Source: Bryobacterales bacterium
Lineage (GTDB): Bacteria; Acidobacteriota; Terriglobia; Bryobacterales; Bryobacteraceae
Length of the DNA: 49,896 nucleotides
Direction: 5' to 3'
NCBI GenBank assembly: GCA_947467395.1
Contig: CANIIC010000007.1
Location: forward strand, 1 to 49,896
Below, in pieces: positions 25,739-34,307 of this stretch. Numbering within the stretch: position 1 is the first letter of the stretch; each line of letters begins with the position of its first letter. The position numbers and the translations under genes are program-made. Under the pieces are notes generated by a model. The model was not told the origin of the DNA, searched no databases, and saw only the letters and a list, made by a program, of their open reading frames with translations.

Positions 25739-26917
25739 ATGTTACAAACTCTGTGGCTCGGCATCTTCGTATTGGCTCCGCTGTGGGCCCAGAGTCCCGC
25801 AGCAGTCGCGAGCGTGGTGGCCGGGGAGTTGGCTACGGGCAAGTACGCCGAGGTGTATGCGCGCTTCACGCCACAGATGAGGGCGGCATTGCCGGAGGCG
25901 ATGGTGCGCACGTTGCTCGCGCAACAGTTATTCGCCGGGGCGGGTGGTTTCGAGGCGGTCGAGGGCGAGTCGCGGTGTCAGGCGGCGCAGGGTTTCGATG
26001 CGTGCGATGTAACGGTGCGGTTCGAGGGTGCTCGGGTGCGAGTGTTGGTGGCGCTAGATGCGGAGAATCGCGTAGGCGGCCTTCGGTTGCTGGGTCGCGA
26101 GCTGCGGGAGACGGCTCCGGCAACGCTGCATGTTTCCGCAGGTGCCATTTCCCTGCCCGCATATCTCACTCTTCCGCAGACGACGGGGCCGCATCCATTG
26201 TTTGTGCTAGTACACGGATCGGGACCCAACGATGCGGATGAAACGATCGGGCCGAACAAGCCGTTTCGCGATCTAGCGGAGGGCTTAGCCGCGCGCGGGG
26301 TGGCGACGTTGCGTTACGACAAGCGGACGCATGTATCGAGCAGCGCTCCTGCGGCGAACTTCGATGAGGAAGTGATCGACGATGCACTGGCGGCGGTGAA
26401 GCTGGCTCAGGCACGGGACGGCGTCGACCCGAAGCGCGTGTTTGTGTTGGGGCACAGCCTGGGAGGGTATCTGGCTCCGCACATCGCCTCGCGGGATGCG
26501 GCGGTACGCGGCATCGTGATCCTGGCGGGTAACAACCGGCCGATGCGCGAGATCCTGATGGAACAGGTCCGGCACTTGAGCGGTTCGGATACAGGGTTTG
26601 AGGCGGCGTGGAACTCGCTTCCCCGGCACTATCGCGAGGGGCTGCCTAACTATGATCCGTTGCTGACAGCGCGGCAACTGGCTGCTCCGATTCTGGTGTT
26701 GCAGGGGGCTCGCGACTATCAGGTGACGACGGTGGATTATGAACGATGGAAGTCCGCGCTGAGCGAGCGCAGGGATAATGAGTTCCACTTGTACCCAGCG
26801 TTGAATCATCTGTTCCTCGCGGGAGCGGGCGTCTCGATGCCGGCGGAGTACAACGTCTTGTCGCACATTCCGGCAGAGGTCCTGGATGATCTCGCGGCGT
26901 GGGTGAAGGCGCACTAA
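25739..26917 (+). CDS. Exported alpha/beta hydrolase with N-terminal DUF3887-like domain
   Basis: 392 residues. A signal peptide (MLQTLWLGIFVLAPLWAQ) is followed by a DUF3887-like alpha+beta domain (about 20-115), then a serine hydrolase domain. The oxyanion region is LVHGSGPND, the nucleophile elbow is GHSLGGY, the acid lies near GARDYQV, and the His is in LNHLF. Related proteins are esterases or acyl-peptide hydrolases of the dienelactone-hydrolase superfamily. The natural substrate is unknown. The next gene, one base after the stop, repeats the N-terminal domain alone. Confidence 0.85.
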   Translation: MLQTLWLGIFVLAPLWAQSPAAVASVVAGELATGKYAEVYARFTPQMRAALPEAMVRTLLAQQLFAGAGGFEAVEGESRCQAAQGFDACDVTVRFEGARVRVLVALDAENRVGGLRLLGRELRETAPATLHVSAGAISLPAYLTLPQTTGPHPLFVLVHGSGPNDADETIGPNKPFRDLAEGLAARGVATLRYDKRTHVSSSAPAANFDEEVIDDALAAVKLAQARDGVDPKRVFVLGHSLGGYLAPHIASRDAAVRGIVILAGNNRPMREILMEQVRHLSGSDTGFEAAWNSLPRHYREGLPNYDPLLTARQLAAPILVLQGARDYQVTTVDYERWKSALSERRDNEFHLYPALNHLFLAGAGVSMPAEYNVLSHIPAEVLDDLAAWVKAH

Positions 26918-26918
26918 A

Positions 26919-27347
26919 ATGAATCGGACTGCGCGGACCGGCGTCCCAGGGGGTGTGATGATCAGAATGCTGCTTCGTTCTTCGTTGTTCGTCCTGCTGG
27001 GGGTGGGTGAAGCTCTGGCGCAAGCTGCCGAGGCCTCGGCCATCGCACGCGCTGCGGCGACGGAGTTGGGCGAAGGACGCTCTGCGGCCCTGCATGCTCG
27101 GCTGACGGACGATCTGAAAGTCGCATTGAGTGAGGATTTATTGCGGGATCCGTTGATCAAGGATCTGGTGGCCGGGGCGGGGTTGTTTGAGAAGATCGAC
27201 GCGGCTCCGGTGTGCCGCGCGTCACAGGGGCCGCAGATGTGTGTGGTGCCGATGTTGTACGCGAAGGCTCGGATCCGGGTGCGATTTGCGATCGATGCAG
27301 CAGGGCGAGTGGCGGGGATCTATGTGGAGGGGCGCGAGGCTCGGTAG
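26919..27347 (+). CDS. Stand-alone DUF3887-like secreted protein
   Basis: 142 residues. After a signal peptide (MIRMLLRSSLFVLLGVGEALAQ) it repeats the domain found at the N-terminus of the hydrolase just upstream. Both share the same order of features: a helix with 'ARLT/ARFT' then D/Q-x-hydrophobic-x-AL, a 'LVAGAGLFEKID' versus 'LFAGAGGFEAVE' block, a C-x-A-x-QG segment and 'RVRFAIDAAGRVAGI' versus 'RVLVALDAENRVGGL'. It is therefore a tandem paralogue lacking the hydrolase part. The ATG at 26919 is one base after the upstream stop; ATG 26958 or 26967 are alternatives close to the hydrophobic stretch. It may bind or regulate the hydrolase. Confidence 0.72.
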   Translation: MNRTARTGVPGGVMIRMLLRSSLFVLLGVGEALAQAAEASAIARAAATELGEGRSAALHARLTDDLKVALSEDLLRDPLIKDLVAGAGLFEKIDAAPVCRASQGPQMCVVPMLYAKARIRVRFAIDAAGRVAGIYVEGREAR

Positions 27348-27392
27348 CGGAGTTTTCGCAACCATATCTCTCGCGATTACAGCAGATACAGA

Positions 27393-27421
27393 AACAGCCG
27401 TCCGATGGCCGGGCGGCTGTT
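27393..27421 (-). terminator. Terminator-like hairpin, best on the minus strand
   Basis: Arms AACAGCCGTCC and GGGCGGCTGTT (11 bp with one G-U) around a GATGGCC loop. Read on the minus strand it is followed by TCTGTATCTG, more U-rich than the plus-strand side. It would end the transcript from the 43-residue gene and the possible structured RNA at 27440-27556. The plus-strand DUF3887 gene stops 45 bases away and could also use it. Confidence 0.55.
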
Positions 27422-27439
27422 CGTTACTGTGGCGGCGCT

Positions 27440-27556
27440 AAGGATCTCCGAGGGACGCGCTCTCGCGACTGTACCCTACCTGAAGTTTCCCCGCAGTTGA
27501 ATCCGCGTTGTTGCCTGCCAGGACCCCACCTTACCGGCGAGTCCCTCAGATCCTTG
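27440..27556 (-). ncRNA. Possible structured RNA with a long closing stem
   Basis: The two ends of this segment pair: on the plus strand AAGGATCTCCGAGGGAC at 27440-27456 with GTCCCTCAGATCCTT at 27541-27555, giving 7+8 bp with a two-base bulge. On the minus strand the 3' arm reads GTCCCTCGGAGATCC, similar to the closing stem of 6S RNA, and an inner CGC-GAGA-GCG hairpin has a GNRA loop. It follows the 43-residue gene directly and precedes a terminator-like hairpin on the same strand. At about 117 bases it is short for 6S RNA, and the interior does not fold into an obvious rod. SRP RNA hallmarks are absent. Identity is open. Confidence 0.4.
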
Positions 27557-27557
27557 T

Positions 27558-27689
27558 CTACTTGCGGGCGCCCTTGACGGTGCCCTTGAGGCGCGACTGG
27601 CGCAGCTTCGCTTTCTTGCGTTTCGGCTTGGTGATGATGAAGGTGCCGCTACCGATGTATTCCGATTTGTAGAGTTCTTTTTCAGCCAT
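27558..27689 (-). CDS. Small basic protein, 43 residues
   Basis: The minus strand encodes a 43-residue protein beginning MAEKELYKSEYIGSGTFII and ending in a very basic tail with KPKRKKAKLRQSRLKG. It has about 14 Lys/Arg residues and no membrane segment, fitting an RNA- or DNA-binding protein. The same frame is open further upstream (to 27944), but that part lies opposite the metallopeptidase gene and would be read as a shadow. The ribosome site is poor. It diverges from the metallopeptidase gene with a 49-base gap. I do not recognise the family. Confidence 0.55.
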   Translation of the reverse strand: MAEKELYKSEYIGSGTFIITKPKRKKAKLRQSRLKGTVKGARK

Positions 27690-27738
27690 GGGAGCTTTTA
27701 TTGTAGCGTGAATGGCACGTGTTACGCTGGACTCGGTC

Positions 27739-28962
27739 ATGCGCTTTCTTGTCGCCCTGATTTTGCTGGCGGGTTCCGCCGTTGCGCAGACTTCCCCGCT
27801 CTTCTCCCAAGTGGACGAAATGCTGGCATCGCTGTCAAAGATCACCGGCTGGAAGGTGAAGCGGAAGATCCCCAGCGAGATCCTTACCAAAGACAAGTTC
27901 TCCAAGATGTTGGACGAAAGCGTCCGCGAGGCGGAGAAAGACAAAGAAACCCACGCGGCGGAGCTGACGCTGAAGATGTTCGGGCTGGTGCCGCGGGACT
28001 TCCAACTGGCTCGAGAGTCGGCGAACCTGATGGAGGAGCAGGCGGCGGCCTTCTACGACTTCCAGAAGAAGCGCCTGTACGTCCTGGAATCGACCCCCGA
28101 TGGGCAGGAGCAGCGCATCGCGCTGGCGCACGAACTGGCGCATGCTTTGGCAGACCAACAATTCGGGATCCGCAAATATCTGAAGGCAGCGAAGGATGAC
28201 GATGCGGTCACGGCGCGGCAGTCGGTGATCGAGGGTCAGGCGAGCTGGCTGAGTTGGGCGTACATGGTAGGCAAGGCGACGGGTCGAACGGAGGTCCCGC
28301 AATCATTGCTGGATCAGTTGGCAACCGTGGGCGGAACAGGGGAGCAGTTCCCTGTGCTGACACAGACTCCTTTGTACATGCGCGAATCGCTGACGTTCCC
28401 CTACACCGAAGGCATGCGGTTTCAGGATGCCGTCTATCGCAAACTGGGCATGGGCGCGTTTGACCGGGTTTTCCGCGAAGCTCCACTGAGCACGCAAGAG
28501 ATTCTGCATCCAGAGGCCTACGCGGACAACCAGATCCCCACGCATCCGGAGTTGCCGAAGGCGATTCCGGGAGTCGATCTGGGGCGCATGAAGCTGCTGG
28601 TGAGTGGAGATGTGGGCGAGTTCGATTATTCGGTGATGCTGCGGCAATATGTGAAGGGCGTCGATGGACGGCAGATTGCCCGGCACTGGCGCGGGGCGAC
28701 GTTCCGGCTGTATGAGGACAAGCAGACGAAGGCTCCGCTGCTGATGCACGCATCGGAGTGGGACTCGCCAGCCGCGGCACAGGCGTTCTTCCGGGCATAT
28801 GGCGAGGTGCTGAAGGCGAAATCCAAGAAGAGCGAAATCCGGCGGTTGGGTGAGGCTGAGATCGAAGGATCGGGCGATACCGGGGAATTTTCGTTACGGA
28901 TTTCCGGGACTAGCGTCCTTTGTATAGAAGGGATCCCCGCGTCCGCGTCCCGGGGCAAATAA
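27739..28962 (+). CDS. Secreted HEXXH zinc metallopeptidase-like protein
   Basis: 407 residues. The ATG at 27739 starts a signal peptide (MRFLVALILLAGSAVAQ); an upstream in-frame ATG at 27712 would add nine polar residues. The zinc motif is HELAH (His131, Glu132, His135), followed by ADQQFG and, about 40 residues on, VIEGQASWLSW, whose Glu could be the third ligand as in gluzincins. A Tyr-rich strand AAFYDFQKKRLYVL precedes the motif, as usual for such enzymes. It would act in the periplasm. The substrate is unknown. The thioredoxin-like gene follows 18 bases later. Confidence 0.82.
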   Translation: MRFLVALILLAGSAVAQTSPLFSQVDEMLASLSKITGWKVKRKIPSEILTKDKFSKMLDESVREAEKDKETHAAELTLKMFGLVPRDFQLARESANLMEEQAAAFYDFQKKRLYVLESTPDGQEQRIALAHELAHALADQQFGIRKYLKAAKDDDAVTARQSVIEGQASWLSWAYMVGKATGRTEVPQSLLDQLATVGGTGEQFPVLTQTPLYMRESLTFPYTEGMRFQDAVYRKLGMGAFDRVFREAPLSTQEILHPEAYADNQIPTHPELPKAIPGVDLGRMKLLVSGDVGEFDYSVMLRQYVKGVDGRQIARHWRGATFRLYEDKQTKAPLLMHASEWDSPAAAQAFFRAYGEVLKAKSKKSEIRRLGEAEIEGSGDTGEFSLRISGTSVLCIEGIPASASRGK

Positions 28963-28980
28963 CGAGGTAGAATAACGCTT

Positions 28981-29517
28981 ATGAAACTGATCGTTGGGTT
29001 ACTGTTCGCGCTGGGTCTGACTCTGCAGGCCGCGGCGCCCGTCCCGCGCCCCGCGCCGGAGTTTAAGATTCACGAGCCGTCGGGCAAGGACACCCTCCTT
29101 TCCTCGCAGAAGGGCAAAGTGGTGATCGTGCAGTTCCTGTTCACATGGTGCCCGCACTGCCAGGCAACCGCGCAGTGGCTCTCGAAGCTGCAAGCCGAAA
29201 TGGGGCCCAAGGGTCTGGCTGTGTACGGCGTGGCGTTCAACGAAGAGCAGATGATGACTGCCAATGAAGCCGCGAACAAAGCGGATATGGCGAAGTTCAA
29301 TGAGTTCGCAAAGTTCCCGGTCGGCATGAGCAAGAAGGAACCGGTGCTCCGCTTCCTGGGCATGTCGGTGATGGACGGCTACGGCGTTCCGCAGCTGGTG
29401 GTGATCGACAAGAAGGGCAACATCCAGGCGCAGACCAAGCCTCGTCCCGCGAAGGGCGAGATCGTGGAAGAGCCGGTGATGCGCGCTCTGGTCACGAAGC
29501 TGTTGGCCGAAAAGTAA
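28981..29517 (+). CDS. TlpA/AhpC-TSA-type periplasmic thioredoxin
   Basis: 178 residues with a signal peptide (MKLIVGLLFALGLTLQAAAP) and a redoxin fold. The active site is WCPHC (Cys57, Cys60) after VIVQFLFT, and the cis-Pro loop is VPQLVVIDKKG. TlpA-like proteins reduce or exchange disulfides of exported proteins, including apocytochromes and copper proteins. The ccm operon in this window lacks a ccmG thioredoxin, so this protein could supply that function, but its location 12 kb away gives only weak support. It is convergent with the YpdA-like gene (six-base gap). Confidence 0.88.
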   Translation: MKLIVGLLFALGLTLQAAAPVPRPAPEFKIHEPSGKDTLLSSQKGKVVIVQFLFTWCPHCQATAQWLSKLQAEMGPKGLAVYGVAFNEEQMMTANEAANKADMAKFNEFAKFPVGMSKKEPVLRFLGMSVMDGYGVPQLVVIDKKGNIQAQTKPRPAKGEIVEEPVMRALVTKLLAEK

Positions 29518-29523
29518 GAAGTT

Positions 29524-30504
29524 CTACTTGAGAGCGGTCGCGATCGCGTCTGCGATTTGTTTGCCGTGAAAGCGGCCGTTCTCAATGAAGATCTCGTGGG
29601 TGTGCATACCCGCGACAATTACGCCCGCGAGATACATCCCTTGGCGATCGCTTTCGAGCGTATCCGGGTTGGTCTTCGGGCGTTTCGTTTGTGGATCGAA
29701 GCGAATGCCGTGGGCTTCCAGAAACACGGTGTCGGGCTGATAGCCGGTCATCGCGAAGACCCAGTCGTTCTTGATTTCTTTGACGCCATCCGGCGTCGCA
29801 ATCACCACCGAATGCGGACGGATCTCCTGCACGCTTGAACGCCAGTGCATCGGAATATCGGCGCCCTTGATGCGGTTTTCGATGTTCGGCTTCAGCCAGT
29901 ACTTCACGTTCTGGTGAATCGCGTCGCCCCGGTGCACCATCGTGACGCGAGCGCCGGTCCACCACAACTCCAGCGCGGCGATTACGGCCGAGTTCTTCGC
30001 GCCGATCACCAGCACATCCTGGTCGTAGTACGGGTGCGCTTCTTTGTAATAGTGCAGAACCTTTGGCAACTCTTCGCCGGGACAGCGGAGCAAATTCGGA
30101 ACGTCGTAGTAGCCGGTGGCGAAGATGATCTTCTTGGCCGCGAACTCGTGCGGCTCGCCGTCGGCATCGGTAGTGTGGGCGACGAACGCTCCATCCTCAC
30201 CGCAGACTTTGGTGACGCGTTGATACTGGCGGACGTCAAGGCCGTAGTGATTCGCGACGCGCCGGTAATACTTGAGAGCCTCGCCACGCACTGGCTTCTC
30301 GTTCAGAGACGTCATCGGGATGTCGCCGATTTCGAGCAGCTCCGGCGTGGTGAAGAACACCATGTTCGTCGGGTAGTTGTAGAGCGAGTTGACGACGCAG
30401 CCCTTGTCCAGCAGGATCGGGTGGAGCCCGCGCCGCTTGAGTTCGATGCCACAGGCGAGGCCGGTTGGCCCCGCCCCGACGATGACTACGTCACACTGTT
30501 CCAC
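29524..30504 (-). CDS. ypdA: YpdA-family FAD/NAD(P)-dependent reductase
   Basis: 326 residues. The FAD-binding motif is VVIVGAGPTGLACG at the N-terminus, a second nucleotide site is VLVIGAKNSAVIAAL (about residue 165), and blocks such as NSLYNYPTNMVFFTTPELLEIG are characteristic of YpdA, the bacillithiol disulfide reductase. Acidobacteria are among the groups reported to make bacillithiol. The proposed active Cys14 of Staphylococcus YpdA (GGGPCGL) is Thr here, with Cys18 nearby. The GTG start directly abuts the alaS stop (TAAGTG), so they are probably cotranscribed. Confidence 0.85.
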   Translation of the reverse strand: MEQCDVVIVGAGPTGLACGIELKRRGLHPILLDKGCVVNSLYNYPTNMVFFTTPELLEIGDIPMTSLNEKPVRGEALKYYRRVANHYGLDVRQYQRVTKVCGEDGAFVAHTTDADGEPHEFAAKKIIFATGYYDVPNLLRCPGEELPKVLHYYKEAHPYYDQDVLVIGAKNSAVIAALELWWTGARVTMVHRGDAIHQNVKYWLKPNIENRIKGADIPMHWRSSVQEIRPHSVVIATPDGVKEIKNDWVFAMTGYQPDTVFLEAHGIRFDPQTKRPKTNPDTLESDRQGMYLAGVIVAGMHTHEIFIENGRFHGKQIADAIATALK

Positions 30505-33108
30505 TTAGAGCATGCCCTCGACGCTGGCGTAGACAGCAGCCAGCGCAGCATCCAGACCCGAGGGATCCTTGCCACCGGCTTCGGCCATATCCGGGCGTCC
30601 CCCACCCTTGCCACCGACGGCTTGCGCGACCACACCCGCGAGCTTGCCGGCGTGGACCTTTGCAGTGAGGTCTTTCGTGACGCCGCTAACGATCGACACA
30701 TCCGATCCTTCAACGGAGGCCAGCACAACGACGGCGCTCTTCCACTTGTTGCGGAGCGAATCGGCGAGCGTGCGGAGCTGGTTGCGATCGAGACCTTCAA
30801 TCCGCGTCGCCAGCACCTTCGCACCCTTAATTTCGCGAGCCTGACCGTCGAGTTCGCCGGCCTGGGCCTGCGCCATCTTGGTCTTGAGCTGTTGCAACTC
30901 GCCTTCGAGCTGGCGTTCGCGGGCCATCAGCTTCTCGATGTGGTCGAGCAGTTCGGGTTCAGAGGCCTTGACCACACCCGCGACGCGAGCCAGCTGAGCT
31001 TGCGCTTCCTGGAAGCGGCGTAAGGCACCCGCGCCGGTGATCGCTTCGATGCGACGCACGCCAGCCGAGATGGAACCTTCGTAGACGATCTTGCAGAGGC
31101 CGATGTCGCCCGTGCGCTGCACGTGCGTACCGCCACAGAGTTCCTTGCTGAAGTGATCGATCTGCACGACGCGAACTTCGTCGCCGTACTTCTCGCCGAA
31201 TAGCGCCATCGCGCCGGTCTGGAGAGCTTGGTCGAGCCCCATGACGTCAGTGACCACGTCGCGATTCGCGAGGATCTCCTGGTTCATCAGGCGTTCCACT
31301 TCTGCGATTTCATCCGGGTCCATCGCCGTGTAGTGCGCGAAGTCGAAACGAAGGCGCGACGGTTCGACAACGCTACCGGCCTGCTTCACGTGCGGCCCCA
31401 GGACCGTACGCAATGCCGCGTGCAGCAGGTGCGTTCCGGTGTGATTGCGCATGGTGGAGTGACGCGAATCGGGATCGACGCGCGCGATCACCGTGTCTCC
31501 CTTGGCGAGCGGCGACAGCACTTTCACGCGATGCACGGTTTTGCCGGGCGCACCCGCATAGGTCGATTCGACCACGGCGAGCGTCTCGCCAGTCTTCTCG
31601 GAAACCAGGACACCGGTATCGCCGATCTGACCGCCCGCTTCGGCGTAAAACGGCGTGCGATTGAGTGCGATTTCGCCATCGAGCACAGCGACCACTTCGG
31701 CCAAGCCTTCAAGCGTTTCACGGCCAATGAATTCCGTCTTCGGCAACGCCTGATAAATCGGGTTGACCTGCGCCTTCTCGGCGCCTTTCCAGGACGCGCG
31801 AGCGCGAGTGCGCTGCTTCTCCATCTCCGCTTCGAAGCCTTCGCGGTCGATGCTGAGGCCCTGATCGCGAGCCATGTCTTCCTGCTCGTCGAGAGCGAGA
31901 CCGTATGTATCGTACAACTTGAACGCAGCCGCGCCGGGCAGAACGCCACCCGCAGCGGACTTCGCTTCGTCATGGAAGAACTTCTCGGCCACCTGGAACG
32001 TGGTCGCGTAGCGATGCTCTTCATCCTTCACGACGCGCGCGACACGTTGGATGCTGTCGACCATGTCCGGGTAGGCGTCGCGCATCAGTTCGGCGACAAA
32101 GCCGGTCAGTTTGTAGAGATACGGATCCGCGGCCCCGATCATGCGAGCGTTGCGCATCGCGCGGCGCATGATCTTGCGCAGCACGTAGCCGCGGCCTTCG
32201 TTCGACGGCACAATGCCGTCATTGATCAGGAAGGCCGTAGAGCGAGCATGATCGGCATTGATGCGCAGCACGGTATCGGCGCGCGAATCGTCACCGTAGG
32301 TCTTGTGCAGCAGCTCGCCCGCGCGGTCCACGATAGGACGGATCAGGTCGGTCTCGTAATTCGTGAGCTTCCCCTGCATCACCGCCGTGATGCGTTCCAG
32401 GCCCATGCCGGTATCGATCGACGGCTTGGGCAGCGGCGTCATCTTTCCCGACGAGTCGCGATCATACTGCATGAACACGAGGTTCCAGATTTCGACAAAG
32501 CGGCCGCCGCCATCCAGCGGGAATTGTTCGTGCTCGCGCCCGGGCTCGGCGCCTTCGGGACCCAGATCAAAGTGAATCTCCGAACACGGGCCGCAGGGGC
32601 CGGTGTCGCCCATCTGCCAGAAGTTGTCCTTCTCGTCGAGACGGAAGATGCGATCCTTCTTCACGCCCGCAACTTTTTGCCAGAGTTCTTCGGCTTCGTC
32701 GTCTTCGCGGAACACGGTCACGTAGAGTTTGTCTTCGGGCAAGCCGTAGACTTTCGTGATCAGTTCCCACGCGTAGGCGATCGCTTCGGCTTTGAAATAG
32801 TCGCCGAAGGAGAAGTTCCCCAGCATTTCAAAGAATGTGTGGTGGCGGCGGGTGTAGCCGACGTTCTCGAGATCGTTGTGTTTGCCACCGGCGCGCACGC
32901 ATTTCTGCGATGTTGTCGCGCGCGAATAGTCGCGGGTTTCCAGGCCGAGGAAGACGTCCTTGAACTGATTCATGCCCGCGTTGTTGAACAACAACGTCGG
33001 GTCATTGGCCGGAACCAGCGAGGAGCTGCGGACGACGCGATGATCGCGGGCAGCAAAATAATCAAGAAATGTTTGGCGGATCTGGGATCCAGTCATGGGT
33101 TCTTTCAT
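30505..33108 (-). CDS. alaS: Alanyl-tRNA synthetase
   Basis: 867 residues, close to the usual 875. Catalytic domain blocks include NVGYTRRHHTFFEMLGNFSFGDYF and TGPCGPCSEIHFD. The editing domain has HTGTHLLHAALR (HXXXH) and ELCGGTHVQRTGDIG (CXXXH), which bind zinc and clear mischarged Ser/Gly. The C-terminal C-Ala domain ends with GGKGGGRPDMAEAGG. It charges tRNA-Ala in the cytoplasm. The ATG at 33108 is chosen; ATG 33096 is possible. Confidence 0.98.
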   Translation of the reverse strand: MKEPMTGSQIRQTFLDYFAARDHRVVRSSSLVPANDPTLLFNNAGMNQFKDVFLGLETRDYSRATTSQKCVRAGGKHNDLENVGYTRRHHTFFEMLGNFSFGDYFKAEAIAYAWELITKVYGLPEDKLYVTVFREDDEAEELWQKVAGVKKDRIFRLDEKDNFWQMGDTGPCGPCSEIHFDLGPEGAEPGREHEQFPLDGGGRFVEIWNLVFMQYDRDSSGKMTPLPKPSIDTGMGLERITAVMQGKLTNYETDLIRPIVDRAGELLHKTYGDDSRADTVLRINADHARSTAFLINDGIVPSNEGRGYVLRKIMRRAMRNARMIGAADPYLYKLTGFVAELMRDAYPDMVDSIQRVARVVKDEEHRYATTFQVAEKFFHDEAKSAAGGVLPGAAAFKLYDTYGLALDEQEDMARDQGLSIDREGFEAEMEKQRTRARASWKGAEKAQVNPIYQALPKTEFIGRETLEGLAEVVAVLDGEIALNRTPFYAEAGGQIGDTGVLVSEKTGETLAVVESTYAGAPGKTVHRVKVLSPLAKGDTVIARVDPDSRHSTMRNHTGTHLLHAALRTVLGPHVKQAGSVVEPSRLRFDFAHYTAMDPDEIAEVERLMNQEILANRDVVTDVMGLDQALQTGAMALFGEKYGDEVRVVQIDHFSKELCGGTHVQRTGDIGLCKIVYEGSISAGVRRIEAITGAGALRRFQEAQAQLARVAGVVKASEPELLDHIEKLMARERQLEGELQQLKTKMAQAQAGELDGQAREIKGAKVLATRIEGLDRNQLRTLADSLRNKWKSAVVVLASVEGSDVSIVSGVTKDLTAKVHAGKLAGVVAQAVGGKGGGRPDMAEAGGKDPSGLDAALAAVYASVEGML

Positions 33109-33170
33109 TTTCCCACGACAGGGCGTGATTCCCCTACTCCGGGGCGGGGTTGCCCTGCCCTGGTCTGTAG

Positions 33171-33752
33171 CTACCGGGTACCCGGCCCCGGCAGAGTGCG
33201 TGTGTGGTTGAACGTATATTCGCCTAGCAGACGTTCCGCGCCTGCCTCATTGAAGCCTACTAAACGGGCGATCACGGTCTCCGACGGCGCGGCTTTCGCA
33301 TACGTGATCGATTGCTGGAACGCAACGCCGCCGGATTCGGAATGGAATGGGACATCCGCGAGGCGCAGTTGTTCCGAGCCGCTTTCATCACAAATGCAGA
33401 GGTCGACCCGATTGGCCCCGCGCAGGTCCGCGGTCAGGCGGCCGATTAAGAAGTCGTCGTCGGCTGTGACCGTGCATGCGACGCTGCCACCGGCAGGAGG
33501 TGCGTATTCGCGCACCCGCGCGCCGTCCGCAGCCAAGCGTTTCAGTAGGGTGTCACTGACGACCATCAGCAGCGACCCCTCCCGGGTCAAAGCGCGTATA
33601 GATTCGGCAAGAGCGATACATTCGCGCAGCATCGCGCCGCACGAATCGCAAGCGAACAGATGCTCTTCCAGTGGTTCCTCTTCAAAAGGGAGTAACGCTC
33701 CGGCCCAGTAATCCGCCAAGGTGGCGATATCCAGCGGGGTTTGACAGCTCAT
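33171..33752 (-). CDS. Zinc-finger anti-sigma factor-like protein
   Basis: 193 residues. The N-terminal part has EEHLFACDSCGAML, a HXXXCXXC zinc motif typical of ZAS anti-sigma domains (about residues 29-40). No membrane helix is evident, so it would be a soluble anti-sigma factor; the C-terminal 110 residues resemble a small beta domain. The ATG at 33752 overlaps the sigma factor's stop (ATGA), which supports coupling. It would hold the ECF sigma factor inactive until a signal is sensed. Confidence 0.78.
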   Translation of the reverse strand: MSCQTPLDIATLADYWAGALLPFEEEPLEEHLFACDSCGAMLRECIALAESIRALTREGSLLMVVSDTLLKRLAADGARVREYAPPAGGSVACTVTADDDFLIGRLTADLRGANRVDLCICDESGSEQLRLADVPFHSESGGVAFQQSITYAKAAPSETVIARLVGFNEAGAERLLGEYTFNHTRTLPGPGTR

Positions 33753-34300
33753 GCGTTGGCCCCCATACAATCGCGCAATTGATGGATTGCGCGGTGACGC
33801 ATCACCCGTACGTTGGCTTCCGAGACGCCGAGGGAACGAGCGATATCGGCTCCTGTGTGCTCATCGTAGAACGACATCACGACGACGGCGCGTTCGCGTT
33901 CTCGAAGTCGTTGGACACAGTGGGCAAGCTGCTGGCGATCCAATTCGGGCGCGATGTGCGGCATCGGCGCCAGCATGTCCACGCCGAATTGATCGAGAAG
34001 CCTCCCCTGCCGGCGAGCATTGCGCCGGGTGTCGAGCACCGTCATTCTACAGGTTCCCAGAACGAACGACGTCAGCTTGTCGGCTTCACGGACGCGGCCG
34101 GCCCGCAAGGCTTGAAGAACCGTGATCAGCACCTGTTGCACCAAGTCGTCGGCGGCCTGCGCATCCCGCAGGTGGCGCAAGCCGTAGAGGCGGATGCGCG
34201 GTGCCATTCGGCGGAACAGTTCGGATTCCGCATCGCGGTCCTCTCCGAGCCGAATCCTGCTGGCCACCTCTGCGTCGCTAAGCTCAGTATCCATCAACAC
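33749..34300 (-). CDS. ECF RNA polymerase sigma factor
   Basis: 183 residues. Region 2 covers about 25-90 (LFRRMAPRIRLYGLRHLRDAQAADDLVQQVLITV) and region 4 about 120-175 (RERERAVVVMSFYDEHTGADIARSLGVSEANVRVMRHRAIHQL). Its start lies eight bases from a perfect inverted repeat that also sits ahead of the divergent cupin gene, so it may regulate itself and that gene. Either MLMDTE (34300) or MDTE (34294) is the start. Confidence 0.93.
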   Translation of the reverse strand: MLMDTELSDAEVASRIRLGEDRDAESELFRRMAPRIRLYGLRHLRDAQAADDLVQQVLITVLQALRAGRVREADKLTSFVLGTCRMTVLDTRRNARRQGRLLDQFGVDMLAPMPHIAPELDRQQLAHCVQRLRERERAVVVMSFYDEHTGADIARSLGVSEANVRVMRHRAIHQLRDCMGANA

Positions 34301-34307
34301 ACATTTT

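Noticed and set aside
31228-33711. An 827-codon open frame opposite alaS
   Set aside because: The alaS product is intact with all motifs. The opposite frame is open because of codon bias; its translation has no domain and is rich in Arg, Ala and His.
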